Assembly: GCA_023168345.1 (NCBI GenBank)
Contig: AP025689.1
Coordinates: 866,001 to 930,000 of the forward strand
DNA length: 64,000 nucleotides
Direction of reading: 5' to 3'
Origin: Lysinibacillus sp. PLM2
GTDB lineage: Bacteria; Bacillota; Bacilli; Bacillales_A; Planococcaceae
Made by a program: the position numbers and the translations under genes. Below are positions 16,707-26,195 of the stretch, in pieces (position 1 is the first letter of the stretch; every line of letters begins with the position of its first letter). The notes beneath the pieces are model-generated. The model did not search any database, was not told the origin of the DNA, and saw only the letters and a program-made list of their open reading frames with translations.

Positions 16707-18821
16707 ATGGGTGAATTAATCACATCAAGGGGGAAGAACGTTAAAGAAGCTGTAGAGTTAGCTTTAACATTATTAGGTAAAGATATTTCTGAGGTAGAAA
16801 TCGAAATATTAGAACAAGAGGAAAAAGGTTTTTTAGGGTTAAAATCAAAGCCAGCTGTCGTTCAGGTTAAAGTAAAAGATGACAATAAAACCAAATCGTC
16901 AACAATAGAGTCCGATAACCATAAAACTGATGTTGGTAAAACAGAAGGTAACATACATAACGACCAGTCACAAATAATTGAGGAATTACTCTCAACAGTT
17001 GAGTACGAACCGATAAATAGTGAATTAAATAACGATTTGGACCTATATGATATGGAAAATATCAGAGGAAAAGCATGGGTGATTGATGGGAAAGTTTATT
17101 GTAAAGATGCGAAAAATAAATATCCATTAATTGAACCATCTAAGGATGTTCAAATATTTAAGAACGGAAAATTAATAAGAACAACGGAAGTAATTAGTGA
17201 AACGGACGTTATTAAAATTGAAGTTCCAACTGAAGAAACATTACCTACTTGGGAAATTACAATTAGTAAGGATAAACTTGAAGTATACTTAGAAGTTAAA
17301 GTTGGCAAGCGAATAAACAATATCCCGATCGACATAGAGCCAACTGATTATCTTCGAATTGAAACGGTTAAGGTCACGACACCATTGACAATAAACCCAA
17401 GTGATATATTAACTAAACTTAAAGAACGAAATATTGTACATGGTATAGATTATACCGCAATAAATGCAGCTTGCGCTTCAGAACAAGACGGAATTTATTT
17501 AATAGCAAAGGGTAATCCGCCAACGACAGGAAAAAATGGAAGTTTCCAAATCTTTAATGATGTTGAAGTAAAGAAACAATTAAAAGAGCGCGTAGATGGT
17601 TCTGTGGATTTTAGAGAGACTACGGAGTTCCCCTCAGTTAATTTTGGTCAAATTATTGGTGAAGTGATACCACCAATTGAAGGGACACCAGGAAAAGATG
17701 TAACTGGTGGAGTGATTGAACCCAAAAAAGTATACCCGATTAAGCTAAAAGCGGGTACAGGAGTTATTATCGTAGATGATTCTAAAGTCGTGTCAACAGA
17801 AACTGGATACCCCGAAGTTAAACTGGTTGGCCAGTTGGCAACGGTTTCAGTTGTGCCTAAATTAGTGATTCAACATGATATAACAATAGAAACAGGTAAT
17901 GTCCATTATCTAGGAGCAGTAGAAGTTAAAGCATCCATCCAAGATAATATGACAGTAGAAGCTAAAGGTAATATCAAAGTTGACGGTAATGTAATTCGGG
18001 CAAAAGTTTTATCAGGAAAATCAATTATAGTAAATAAAAATATTATTGCAAGTAGCTTGACTTCAGGAAATGGATTACTACAAAAACTTGAACTTTCAAA
18101 GGACTTAATTCGTTTAACAAACGGATTAAATAATTTAATTGCGGCAATAAAGCAGTTATCACAGGCTCCGGCATTTAAAATTCATTCTCTTAAAGTAACT
18201 GGGCTCGGACCACTTGTGAATATTCTTTTTAATAGTAAATTTAAAGATATTCCACCATTAATCAACACCATTGTAAATAAAATAAAAGAGAATTCCTCGA
18301 TTATTGAAACTGAATGGAATGACTTTGCAGAAGTAATAAATAAAGAGTTTATATCTTTTCATCATTCTTCATTAAGAGATGAGGAAGATATTGATAAAAT
18401 AATAAAACAGGCGGAATCTTTGTACTTACCAGTAATCAATGAAAATGATAATGATCCTCAATTTATCAAAGCAAATTTTGTTCAAAATAGTGATTTATAT
18501 TCAAGTGGTGATATATACATTTCGGGTCAGGGAGTTTATAGCTCGAAATTACATGCAAGAAAAGGTATAAAAATAAATGGCTTTGTTCGTGGTGGTGAAA
18601 TTCATGCGGAAGAAAGTGTAATCATTGACGAGGTTGGATTCAGAGCAAGTTCTTATGTTAAAATATCTGTATCTAAAGATGGGTATATCAAGATTAATAA
18701 TGCATCCCCGAATACGATTATTCAAATTGGTGGGCAATCACAAATCTTATATAATCCGGCAAAAAACCTTTATGCAAAATTAGATAATCTAGGCAACTTA
18801 GTAGTATCGAAGGAGGAATAA
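16707..18821 (+). CDS. FapA/DUF342 beta-helix protein with N-terminal Jag_N domain
   Basis: 704 residues. Residues ~1-55 form a Jag_N domain (VKEAVELALTLLGKDISEVE, then EEKGFLGLKSKPA), also found at the front of KhpB/Jag. After a polar linker comes a DUF342/FapA region (about 110-700), including a right-handed beta-helix with VEAKGNIKVDGNV and GVYSSKLHARKGIKINGFVRGGEI, resembling bactofilin. A helical insertion lies at about 455-590. FapA was named from Vibrio polar-flagellum assembly, but there are no flagellar genes here. The start 16707 is six bases after AGGAGG; the in-frame ATG at 16701 touches it. It sits between two STAS-switch genes, and the second STAS starts one base after its stop, so it may be scaffold or output of the switch. 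Confidence 0.88.
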   Translation: MGELITSRGKNVKEAVELALTLLGKDISEVEIEILEQEEKGFLGLKSKPAVVQVKVKDDNKTKSSTIESDNHKTDVGKTEGNIHNDQSQIIEELLSTVEYEPINSELNNDLDLYDMENIRGKAWVIDGKVYCKDAKNKYPLIEPSKDVQIFKNGKLIRTTEVISETDVIKIEVPTEETLPTWEITISKDKLEVYLEVKVGKRINNIPIDIEPTDYLRIETVKVTTPLTINPSDILTKLKERNIVHGIDYTAINAACASEQDGIYLIAKGNPPTTGKNGSFQIFNDVEVKKQLKERVDGSVDFRETTEFPSVNFGQIIGEVIPPIEGTPGKDVTGGVIEPKKVYPIKLKAGTGVIIVDDSKVVSTETGYPEVKLVGQLATVSVVPKLVIQHDITIETGNVHYLGAVEVKASIQDNMTVEAKGNIKVDGNVIRAKVLSGKSIIVNKNIIASSLTSGNGLLQKLELSKDLIRLTNGLNNLIAAIKQLSQAPAFKIHSLKVTGLGPLVNILFNSKFKDIPPLINTIVNKIKENSSIIETEWNDFAEVINKEFISFHHSSLRDEEDIDKIIKQAESLYLPVINENDNDPQFIKANFVQNSDLYSSGDIYISGQGVYSSKLHARKGIKINGFVRGGEIHAEESVIIDEVGFRASSYVKISVSKDGYIKINNASPNTIIQIGGQSQILYNPAKNLYAKLDNLGNLVVSKEE

Positions 18822-18822
18822 C

Positions 18823-19140
18823 ATGTTCCGTTTTAATATAAAAGAAGAACATGAAAAAACCATTGTTCATTTAGACGGGGATTTAGATATTGAAGCAACA
18901 GAGGTCATTGAAGGTGAATTAATGAATGACTTAAAAAATACTTCAGGATTTGTAGAGCTTGATTTTAAAAATATCGATTTTGTAGATTCTTCTGGAATTG
19001 GATTACTAATTACGTTAATATCCTTTTTAAAAGATTCAAATAGAAAACCTACCATTACGAATATTAATGAAGATGTTAAAGTAGTTTTTGAATTACTTCA
19101 ATTAGACGAAATTTTAGGTCAAAATGTAGTTGTTGTTTAA
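18823..19140 (+). CDS. STAS-domain anti-sigma-factor antagonist (RsbV-like), second copy
   Basis: 105 residues, a single STAS domain with phospho-acceptor Ser56 in FVDSSGIGLL. AAGGAGG precedes the ATG. It is only moderately similar to the first STAS protein, so the two probably have different partners. Last gene of the operon; a terminator lies 60 bases downstream. Confidence 0.9.
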   Translation: MFRFNIKEEHEKTIVHLDGDLDIEATEVIEGELMNDLKNTSGFVELDFKNIDFVDSSGIGLLITLISFLKDSNRKPTITNINEDVKVVFELLQLDEILGQNVVVV

Positions 19141-19201
19141 ATTTCGGATTATATGACGTGAGAAAATTTTTAGATTTGTCAAATATTAATAGTATTGTTA
19201 T

Positions 19202-19232
19202 AGAGAAGTTGAAATTTTAGCTTCTCTTTTTT
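19202..19232 (+). terminator. Terminator of the pterin/partner-switch operon
   Basis: AGAGAAG (19202-19208) pairs with CTTCTCT (19221-19227), followed by a T-run. It closes a run of 13 same-strand genes with short gaps or overlaps. Confidence 0.85.
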
Positions 19233-19244
19233 GCTTAGGTTTTA

Positions 19245-19440
19245 GAGTAGATAGCGAGAGGATATCGTCTTAATTGGATCATATAACAAACCGATCGCAT
19301 CACAAAGCAGTGCACTGGATTAGAAGGCGCTATTTCTTAAATTACAAAACATCCTTTCGAGCGGGCGTCTTTATAGGATCACAGAACTAAATGATTGAAT
19401 CACAAAGCATCTCCACCTATCAACGCGTCACAGCCTCATC
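19245..19440. repeat. Degenerate copy of the GGATCA-phrase repeat family
   Basis: Words such as TTGGATCATATAAC, GATCGCATCACAAAG and GGATCACAGAAC recur at irregular ~20-bp steps, like a decayed version of arrays B and C. The rest of 19440-19679 is AT-rich with no gene. Confidence 0.6.
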
Positions 19441-19643
19441 ACTAAACAATTATTTCCCCAAAACACCTTACTTGTTCTCCAGTAACTCAGTACGCACAAT
19501 CTTTTAAAAAATGCATCTAATAGATTACTTCCCCAGAGTTAAAATCCACAAATCAGATAAACATAACAACTATTCGCCATGATATACCAACAAAACCACA
19601 AATATATCATTTATTTATCAAATCTATTAAATTATTATTAAAT

Positions 19644-19663
19644 AGTAATACAAAACTATTACT
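19644..19663 (+). promoter_or_regulatory. Leader hairpin before the large SLH gene
   Basis: AGTAATA (19644-19650) pairs with TATTACT (19657-19663) directly upstream of the TGGGGGA ribosome binding site. A 5' hairpin next to a strong site can stabilise S-layer-type mRNAs; this role is inferred. Confidence 0.4.
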
Positions 19664-19679
19664 TGGGGGAAATAAATAA

Positions 19680-22600
19680 ATGGCGAAAAAGCAATACAAT
19701 AAGTTCTTAAATACAGCAATCGCAGCAACAGTGGTAGCATCTGGAGCAGCAATGGTAGCACCAAATTCAGCTGATGCAAGCGAAAAGTTTTCAGATATAA
19801 AAGTAACAGATAATTTCTATGATGCTGTTATGAGCTTAGCAGATAGAGGTTTCGTTAAAGGATTTGAGGATGGTACATATGGTCCGCATAAAAGTATCAC
19901 GCGCGGACAAGTGGCAGTCATCCTAGCGAATGCATTAGGGTTAGATAAAGAAAACGTAACAAATCCAGAATTTAAAGACGTTTCAACAGATCATCCTTAT
20001 TATAGTTCGATTGCCGCTTTACAAAATGCAGGTTATGTGGCTGGTTTTGAAGATGGAACATTTAAACCAGGGGAACCAATTAACCGATATCATATGGCTT
20101 TAATCTTAAAAGCCGCATATAACTTATCAGCATCAAATGTGGATGTACTTCCATTCACAGATGTTTATAAAAATTACAAAGAACCAATTGCCGCACTTTA
20201 CGAAAATGGCGTAACTGCAGGTAAAACACCAAATTCATTTAATGGTTTAGATAATGTAACACGTAGCCAAATGGCATTGTTTATTGTAGCTGCTGAAAAA
20301 GCAGTAAACCCTACGATTACTATTAGCGAAATTACAGACAATAAAGTTGTGACAACAAAAGGCGAATATTCAATTGCTCCAGAAGCTGCTGGAATTTTTG
20401 CAGAAGCAAATGAAACAGCGTTAAAAAATGCACTAGCTCAAGTAAAAGTTGTAGCAGGTAAAATCGTAGAAGTACAAGCTTTAACATTAAACAGCGCCGG
20501 TACTGCTGAAACACCAGTTGTATTCAATGGTAGCGCTACAAAAATTGGTGCATTAACAATTAATGCCGACCATGTTGAAGTGAATAACTTAGAAGTTACT
20601 GGAGATATTACAATTACTGATAGTGTATCAACTCAAACAAAATTAATACAAGTAAAATCAAACGGTGAATTAATTGTAGAAGAATCTGTTCAACCAGTAG
20701 CAGCTAGAGCTTTCTTCTCGTTAATGGCTGCAACAGGAGAAGTAGGACCAACGATTACACTGGAACAATCTTCAGTTCAAGGAGTTCAAGCAAAAAGAAA
20801 CAATTTAGTATTAATTTCTGATACTAAGCTAGGTCAAATCACTGTTGCACCAGCAGTATCTACTATTAAAGTTGATAGTAAAGTAGATAAAGTTGTTGTT
20901 GATCACTCAGTGGCAATCTCGGGTAATGCAACAATTAATGAATTATCAGTAGAAAACGAAGCAAATGTTTCAGTAAATGTTACTGGTGTAGTAAAAAACC
21001 TAATCGTTAAAAATGGAACATCAAAGGTTGAATTAGGTTCATCTACTCAAGTTGAAGCTGTGAAGGTACCAGTTGCATCTACTCCTTCAACAATTATTTC
21101 AAACTACGATGATGTAAAAGATAACATTATTTCTATCGTTGATGATGAAGGCACTGAAATTGATGAATTAACAGACGCAGAAGCTTATCAAATTTTCTTA
21201 AAAGATATTACGAATGCTTCTGAAGGTGAAACTGTTGAATTAAGACGTGACATTACGGTTACTTCCCCATTAGTAATTGATAAAGCAATTACATTAGAAG
21301 GTAATGGTCATAATCTGGTGATCAACACTGGTAGCGATGATTATAGTAATACATTAAAATCATTATTTATCAGCGCAGATGCAACACTTCAAAACATGAT
21401 TGTTGAAAACGGCGAATTAACAAATGACAACTTGATCGAAGTACAAGATGCAAATGTAACACTAAATAATGTTGCTATTCTTAATAGTAAACGTGCTGGT
21501 ATTGCGCTTCTTGCTGGCGGTAAAATGACTCTTCAAGGTGAAATTACATTAAACGGTAATACTTGGGGCGGTATTGATGTAAGTAAAGAAGGCTCTCACT
21601 TAACAATTGCTGAGGATGCAATGATTCATTATGATGGTGCGAAAAAAGTAAACGGACAAGTTACTCCGATTGTTTATATCGACAATTTAGCGAAAAACAT
21701 TGATCCGAACGCTTATGTAACAGACAACGCTGGAATTTTACCTGAAGCTGTATATGTATTAAAAGGTAAAGACGAATCAAATGTAGAAACAAACGATATT
21801 TCAACTAAAGAAGAAGCAAACTTTGTATGGTTTGGTGGAACACCGATTTCTGAAGAAGATGCAATTGCAAAATTCTTAGGAGATATCGAAGAAGCTGAAG
21901 CAGGTGACACTGTTGAATTAGCTCGTGACATCACATTGACTCAACCATTAGCAATTGATAAAGCAATTACAATTGATGGTAATGGATTTACTGTGACAGT
22001 GGAAACTGGCGCTGATGATTGGAGTAATACATTAAAATCAGTATTTATTAGCGCAGATGCAACATTAAAAGATATCCAGATTGTAAATGGCGAAGCAACA
22101 AACGATAATTTAATCGAAGTACAAGCTGCGAATGTTACTTTACAAAACGTAACAGTAGAAGGAAGTAAACGTGCAGGTATTGCAATCTTAAAAGATGGTA
22201 ATGTAACACTTGAAGGAAAAACAACGTTAAAAGATAACGCTTGGGGCGGAATCGATGTAAGTAAAGAAGGTTCTCACTTAACAATTGCTGAAAATGCATT
22301 CATCTCATACGATGGTGCAGTGAAAGCAAATGGACAAGTAACACCAATCGTTTATATTGATAATGATGTAAAAAATATTGATCCTAGCGTTTATGTTACA
22401 GACAATGCAGGAATCTTACCAGAAGCTATCCATGTAGTAAAAGGTGGAGCAAGTGGTACAGAAACAGAATCTAACGATAGAGCTACATTAGAAGAAGCAA
22501 ACTTCGTATGGTTCGGTGGAGAGCTTGAAACAAATGAATATCTAGTAAATCAACTTGAGTACGACCTTGCAAATGCAGAAGCAGGCGAAACAGTTGAACT

Positions 22601-23930
22601 TGTTGCAGATATTACGATTTCAGAACCACTAGCACTTGATAAAGAAATTACACTCGATGGTAATGGACGTACAATTACGGTTGCAACAGGAGCAGACGAC
22701 TGGAGTAATACTTTAAAATCAGTTTATATTAGCGCGGATGCAACATTACAAGATGTTGATATCGTAAATGGTGAAGGAACTGACGATAACTTAATCGAAG
22801 TGGAAAATGCGAATGTAACGTTAGAAAACGTATCTGTTGAAGGAAGTAAACGTGCAGGTATCGCAGTATTAGCAGGCGGTAATGTCACTTTAGAAGGTGA
22901 AACTTCATTAATTGATAACGCATGGGGCGGTATTGATGTAAGTAAAGAAGGCTCTCACTTAACTGTAGCTGAAGGTGCAACGATTGCTTATACTGGTGCA
23001 TTAAAAGAGAACGGCCAAATGACACCAATCATTTATATCGACAATGCTCTAGGAAATATTGATCCGAGCGTTTATGTAACAGATCTTTCTGGAACATTAC
23101 CAGAAGCGGTTCATGTGTTTAAAGCAGTACAAGATGGTGTTGAAACAAACGTACTCGCTTCTAAAGAAGAAGCAAACTTCGTATGGTTCGGTGGAACGCC
23201 AACAATTACGTCTGAATATACAACTGCAAAATTTTTAAGTGATTTAGCAGCAGCTTCAACGGGAGATACTGTAACACTACTTGGTGACATTACATTAACA
23301 GAGCCACTAACTATCGATAAAGATATTGTAGTAGAAGGTAATGATTATACAATTACTGTAAATACTGGTAGTGACACTAATAGTAACACGCTTAAATCGT
23401 TATACATTTCTGGAGATGCGACTTTAAGAAATGTGAAAGTAGTAAATGGCGAATTAACAAATGACAACTTAATCGAAGTTGAAAATGCGAATGTTTTACT
23501 TGATAATGTAACAGTTCAAGATAGTAAACGTGCTGGTATTGCAGTACTTGCGAATGGTCATATAACAGTTAAAGGTGAATTAACTTTAATAAATAACGCA
23601 TGGGGCGGTATTGACGTAAGTAAAGAAGGATCTCACTTAACATTTGTTGAAGGTGCACGTGTAATTTACGATGGTGCTAAGAAAGCAAATGAACAATTAA
23701 CTCCAATCGTATATATCGATAATGCAAGTAAGAATATTGATCCAGCTGTTTATGTAACAGACCCAGCAAACGTATTACCTACACCAGTTTATGTGTTAAA
23801 AAGCGTGGACGAAGTGACAGGCGAAGAAACAAATATCGTCACTTCAGCCGACAATGCAAACTTCGTATGGTTCGGTGGAACACCAACATTAATGCCTGAA
23901 ACTGATGCTAATGAAGAAGTAGTAGAGTAA
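19680..23930 (+). CDS. Large SLH surface protein with four repeated beta-helix modules (S-layer-like)
   Basis: 1416 residues. A signal peptide (cleavage after about residue 33, ADA-S) is followed by three SLH domains (about 35-210) that bind pyruvylated wall polysaccharide. A beta-rich linker (about 220-480) leads into four tandem modules of ~227 residues starting near 503, 731, 958 and 1184. Each module has the order VELxxDIT, DGNG, NTLKS, ISADATL, DNLIEV, SKRAGIA, WGGIDVSKEGSHLT, VYIDN and EANFVWFGG, a right-handed parallel beta-helix pattern. The modules are also alike at DNA level (segments near 21565, 22247, 22927 and 23606), implying recent duplication. The start resembles Lysinibacillus S-layer proteins (MAKKQYNK). 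It may be the main S-layer protein or an adhesin. Confidence 0.9.
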   Translation: MAKKQYNKFLNTAIAATVVASGAAMVAPNSADASEKFSDIKVTDNFYDAVMSLADRGFVKGFEDGTYGPHKSITRGQVAVILANALGLDKENVTNPEFKDVSTDHPYYSSIAALQNAGYVAGFEDGTFKPGEPINRYHMALILKAAYNLSASNVDVLPFTDVYKNYKEPIAALYENGVTAGKTPNSFNGLDNVTRSQMALFIVAAEKAVNPTITISEITDNKVVTTKGEYSIAPEAAGIFAEANETALKNALAQVKVVAGKIVEVQALTLNSAGTAETPVVFNGSATKIGALTINADHVEVNNLEVTGDITITDSVSTQTKLIQVKSNGELIVEESVQPVAARAFFSLMAATGEVGPTITLEQSSVQGVQAKRNNLVLISDTKLGQITVAPAVSTIKVDSKVDKVVVDHSVAISGNATINELSVENEANVSVNVTGVVKNLIVKNGTSKVELGSSTQVEAVKVPVASTPSTIISNYDDVKDNIISIVDDEGTEIDELTDAEAYQIFLKDITNASEGETVELRRDITVTSPLVIDKAITLEGNGHNLVINTGSDDYSNTLKSLFISADATLQNMIVENGELTNDNLIEVQDANVTLNNVAILNSKRAGIALLAGGKMTLQGEITLNGNTWGGIDVSKEGSHLTIAEDAMIHYDGAKKVNGQVTPIVYIDNLAKNIDPNAYVTDNAGILPEAVYVLKGKDESNVETNDISTKEEANFVWFGGTPISEEDAIAKFLGDIEEAEAGDTVELARDITLTQPLAIDKAITIDGNGFTVTVETGADDWSNTLKSVFISADATLKDIQIVNGEATNDNLIEVQAANVTLQNVTVEGSKRAGIAILKDGNVTLEGKTTLKDNAWGGIDVSKEGSHLTIAENAFISYDGAVKANGQVTPIVYIDNDVKNIDPSVYVTDNAGILPEAIHVVKGGASGTETESNDRATLEEANFVWFGGELETNEYLVNQLEYDLANAEAGETVELVADITISEPLALDKEITLDGNGRTITVATGADDWSNTLKSVYISADATLQDVDIVNGEGTDDNLIEVENANVTLENVSVEGSKRAGIAVLAGGNVTLEGETSLIDNAWGGIDVSKEGSHLTVAEGATIAYTGALKENGQMTPIIYIDNALGNIDPSVYVTDLSGTLPEAVHVFKAVQDGVETNVLASKEEANFVWFGGTPTITSEYTTAKFLSDLAAASTGDTVTLLGDITLTEPLTIDKDIVVEGNDYTITVNTGSDTNSNTLKSLYISGDATLRNVKVVNGELTNDNLIEVENANVLLDNVTVQDSKRAGIAVLANGHITVKGELTLINNAWGGIDVSKEGSHLTFVEGARVIYDGAKKANEQLTPIVYIDNASKNIDPAVYVTDPANVLPTPVYVLKSVDEVTGEETNIVTSADNANFVWFGGTPTLMPETDANEEVVE

Positions 23931-24061
23931 TAGAGTTACCGGCCATGCATTAAGTGCAATGTCCTGTCTAAGAAGGAATTAAATACACAAAGCTTCTTAT
24001 GGACTTTTAAATATAGGGCTACCAACCATGTATTTAAAGCAGGTTCATAAATTTAGATAAA

Positions 24062-24099
24062 AAATACTCCCTCAAGAAATTTGAGGGAGTATTTTTTCT
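24062..24099 (+). terminator. Strong terminator of the SLH beta-helix gene
   Basis: AAATACTCCCTCAA (24062-24075) pairs with TTGAGGGAGTATTT (24081-24094), followed by more T. Confidence 0.93.
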
Positions 24100-24129
24100 T
24101 TTTTTGGTGAGGGCTGTTGGATTATTTTA

Positions 24130-24592
24130 GGCGCTTGGCGTGGGGTGGATAGGCATTACATTGGATCATATAAGCAAAGGAATGGATCACTTAAACGAAT
24201 GATTGGATCAGAAAGCGTATCGTTTTGATCGCATAAGAATGTTTGGGGCGGATAGGCAATACATTGGATCACATAAGCAAAGAAATGGATCACTTAAACG
24301 AATGATTGGATCAGAAAGGGTATCGTTTTGATCGCATGAGAATGTTTGGGGCGGATAGGTGTTAAATTGGATCACATAAGCAAAGGAATGGATCACTTAA
24401 ACGAATGATTGGATCAGAAAGGGTATCGTTTTGATCGCATGAGAATGTTTGGGGCGGATAGGTGTTACATTGGATCACATAAGCAAAGGAATGGATCACT
24501 TAAACGAATATTGGATCAGAAAGGGTATCGTTTTGATCGCATAATAATGTTTGGGGCGGATAGGCATTACATTGGATCACATCAAGGGTAGA
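24130..24592. repeat. Tandem array C, 103-bp unit made of five GGAT/GATC phrases
   Basis: Four and a half copies, with TGGGG(C/T)GGATAGG at 24141, 24244, 24347, 24450 and 24552, giving periods of 103, 103, 103 and 102. Inside, GGATCA or GATCGC heads recur at about 21 bp. It has the same unit length and phrase count as array A, although the words differ. No gene is called. Confidence 0.92.
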
Positions 24593-24761
24593 TGATTAAT
24601 AACGAAACTATTTTAGCACTGTTCCGTCTTATTATTTTGAACATTCGAGCTAAAAAACGTATATTCTAAAATCTAAAAAACTAGTGTATACTTGATGCTT
24701 GAGAGAGAAGAAATTACTATTTTTTAACAAGATTGATTAATTAAGAGCGGAGAAGTTAGAT

Positions 24762-26186
24762 ATGGTTTTTAGTAGCCTAATATTTTTATACGTATTTTTA
24801 CCAATTGTAATTCTTTTATATTTTATATTGCCGAAGATATTTCGTAATACGATTCTTTTAATCGCGAGTCTGTTCTTCTATGCATGGGGAGAGCCCACAT
24901 ATGTTGTGTTAATGCTGATTTCCATTTTGTTTAACTATATCATGGGTCTCATTATTGATAAGGCAGATGTGAAATCAAAACGGCTAAGTCTACTCTGGAT
25001 TACGATTCTATTAAACTTTGCTATTCTTGGGTATTACAAATACGCTGGATTCTTTATCGATATATATTCAGACATTACTGGTCAAACTATTGAATGGGAA
25101 GCAGTACCTTTGCCAATCGGTATATCTTTCTATACATTCCAAGCAGTCAGCTACATAATCGATGTGTATCGTAGAGATGTAAAAGCACAGCGAAGTTTAA
25201 TCGATTTATCGTTATTTATTTCCCTGTTTCCACAGCTTGTCGCAGGGCCAATTGTACGTTATCAAACGATTGCTGAACAAATTAAACAACGTTTTGTAGC
25301 AAGCTCTGATTTAATGATTGGGACAAGACGTTTCATTCAAGGTTTAGGGAAAAAAGTATTAATCGCCAATCCAATGGGATCTGTTGCTGATGAAGTGTTT
25401 GCCATATCGGCGGCTGATTTAACTACAGGTACCGCATGGGTAGGAATTATCGCATACTCATTGCAAATCTATTTTGATTTCTCTGGTTACAGTGATATGG
25501 CCATCGGGTTAGCTCGCATTTTTGGTTTTAATTTTGAAGAAAACTTCAATTATCCATACATAGCACAATCAATAACTGAATTTTGGCGTAGATGGCATAT
25601 TTCATTAAGTTCATGGTTTAGAGATTATGTGTACTTCCCACTTGGCGGAAGTCGAGTAAGTCATCAGTGGAAAGTTTATCGTAACTTATTAATTGTATGG
25701 ACGTTTACGGGGTTCTGGCATGGTGCTAGTTGGACATTTATGGCATGGGGCTTTTACTACGGAATTCTCATCTGTTTAGAAAAGAAATTCTTACTCAATT
25801 GGTTGAGCAAAATTCCGAGGGTTGTTCGCCATATATATGTACTAATTCTTGTAATGATTGGATGGGTGTTCTTTAGAGCGGATAACTTTACGTATTCATT
25901 TGACTATATTAAAACAATGTTCTTTATTACAGAGAATGAATTTTACGACTATAGTACACTGATTTATTTACAGGATTACGGAATTTATTTCGCTCTGGCA
26001 ATTGTACTTGCGATTCCAATCTATATGGTGTATCAAAATTGGACGGAAGCAAGAGCTGAGCAGTCGCTTGCTTTTGCAGCATCACTCCGAGTTTGGCAAA
26101 CTGTTTATTACATGGTGTTAATTTTAATTGTTACAATGTATTTAGTAAATGCAACACACAATCCATTCATTTACTTTAGATTCTAG
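24762..26186 (+). CDS. MBOAT-family membrane O-acyltransferase (AlgI-like)
   Basis: 474 residues and about a dozen TM helices. MBOAT hallmarks are present: FWRRWHISLSSWFRDYVYFPLGGSR (about 268-292) and the catalytic His in TGFWHGASW (about 324). AlgI-type proteins carry acetyl groups across the membrane to acetylate exopolysaccharides or wall polymers. The next gene is its usual AlgJ/AlgX-like partner, overlapping in translation signals. In this surface-polysaccharide neighbourhood a secondary wall polymer is the likely acceptor, as for PatA/PatB or Dlt-like systems; the polymer is not identified. Confidence 0.93.
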   Translation: MVFSSLIFLYVFLPIVILLYFILPKIFRNTILLIASLFFYAWGEPTYVVLMLISILFNYIMGLIIDKADVKSKRLSLLWITILLNFAILGYYKYAGFFIDIYSDITGQTIEWEAVPLPIGISFYTFQAVSYIIDVYRRDVKAQRSLIDLSLFISLFPQLVAGPIVRYQTIAEQIKQRFVASSDLMIGTRRFIQGLGKKVLIANPMGSVADEVFAISAADLTTGTAWVGIIAYSLQIYFDFSGYSDMAIGLARIFGFNFEENFNYPYIAQSITEFWRRWHISLSSWFRDYVYFPLGGSRVSHQWKVYRNLLIVWTFTGFWHGASWTFMAWGFYYGILICLEKKFLLNWLSKIPRVVRHIYVLILVMIGWVFFRADNFTYSFDYIKTMFFITENEFYDYSTLIYLQDYGIYFALAIVLAIPIYMVYQNWTEARAEQSLAFAASLRVWQTVYYMVLILIVTMYLVNATHNPFIYFRF

Positions 26187-26195
26187 GTGAAAAAC

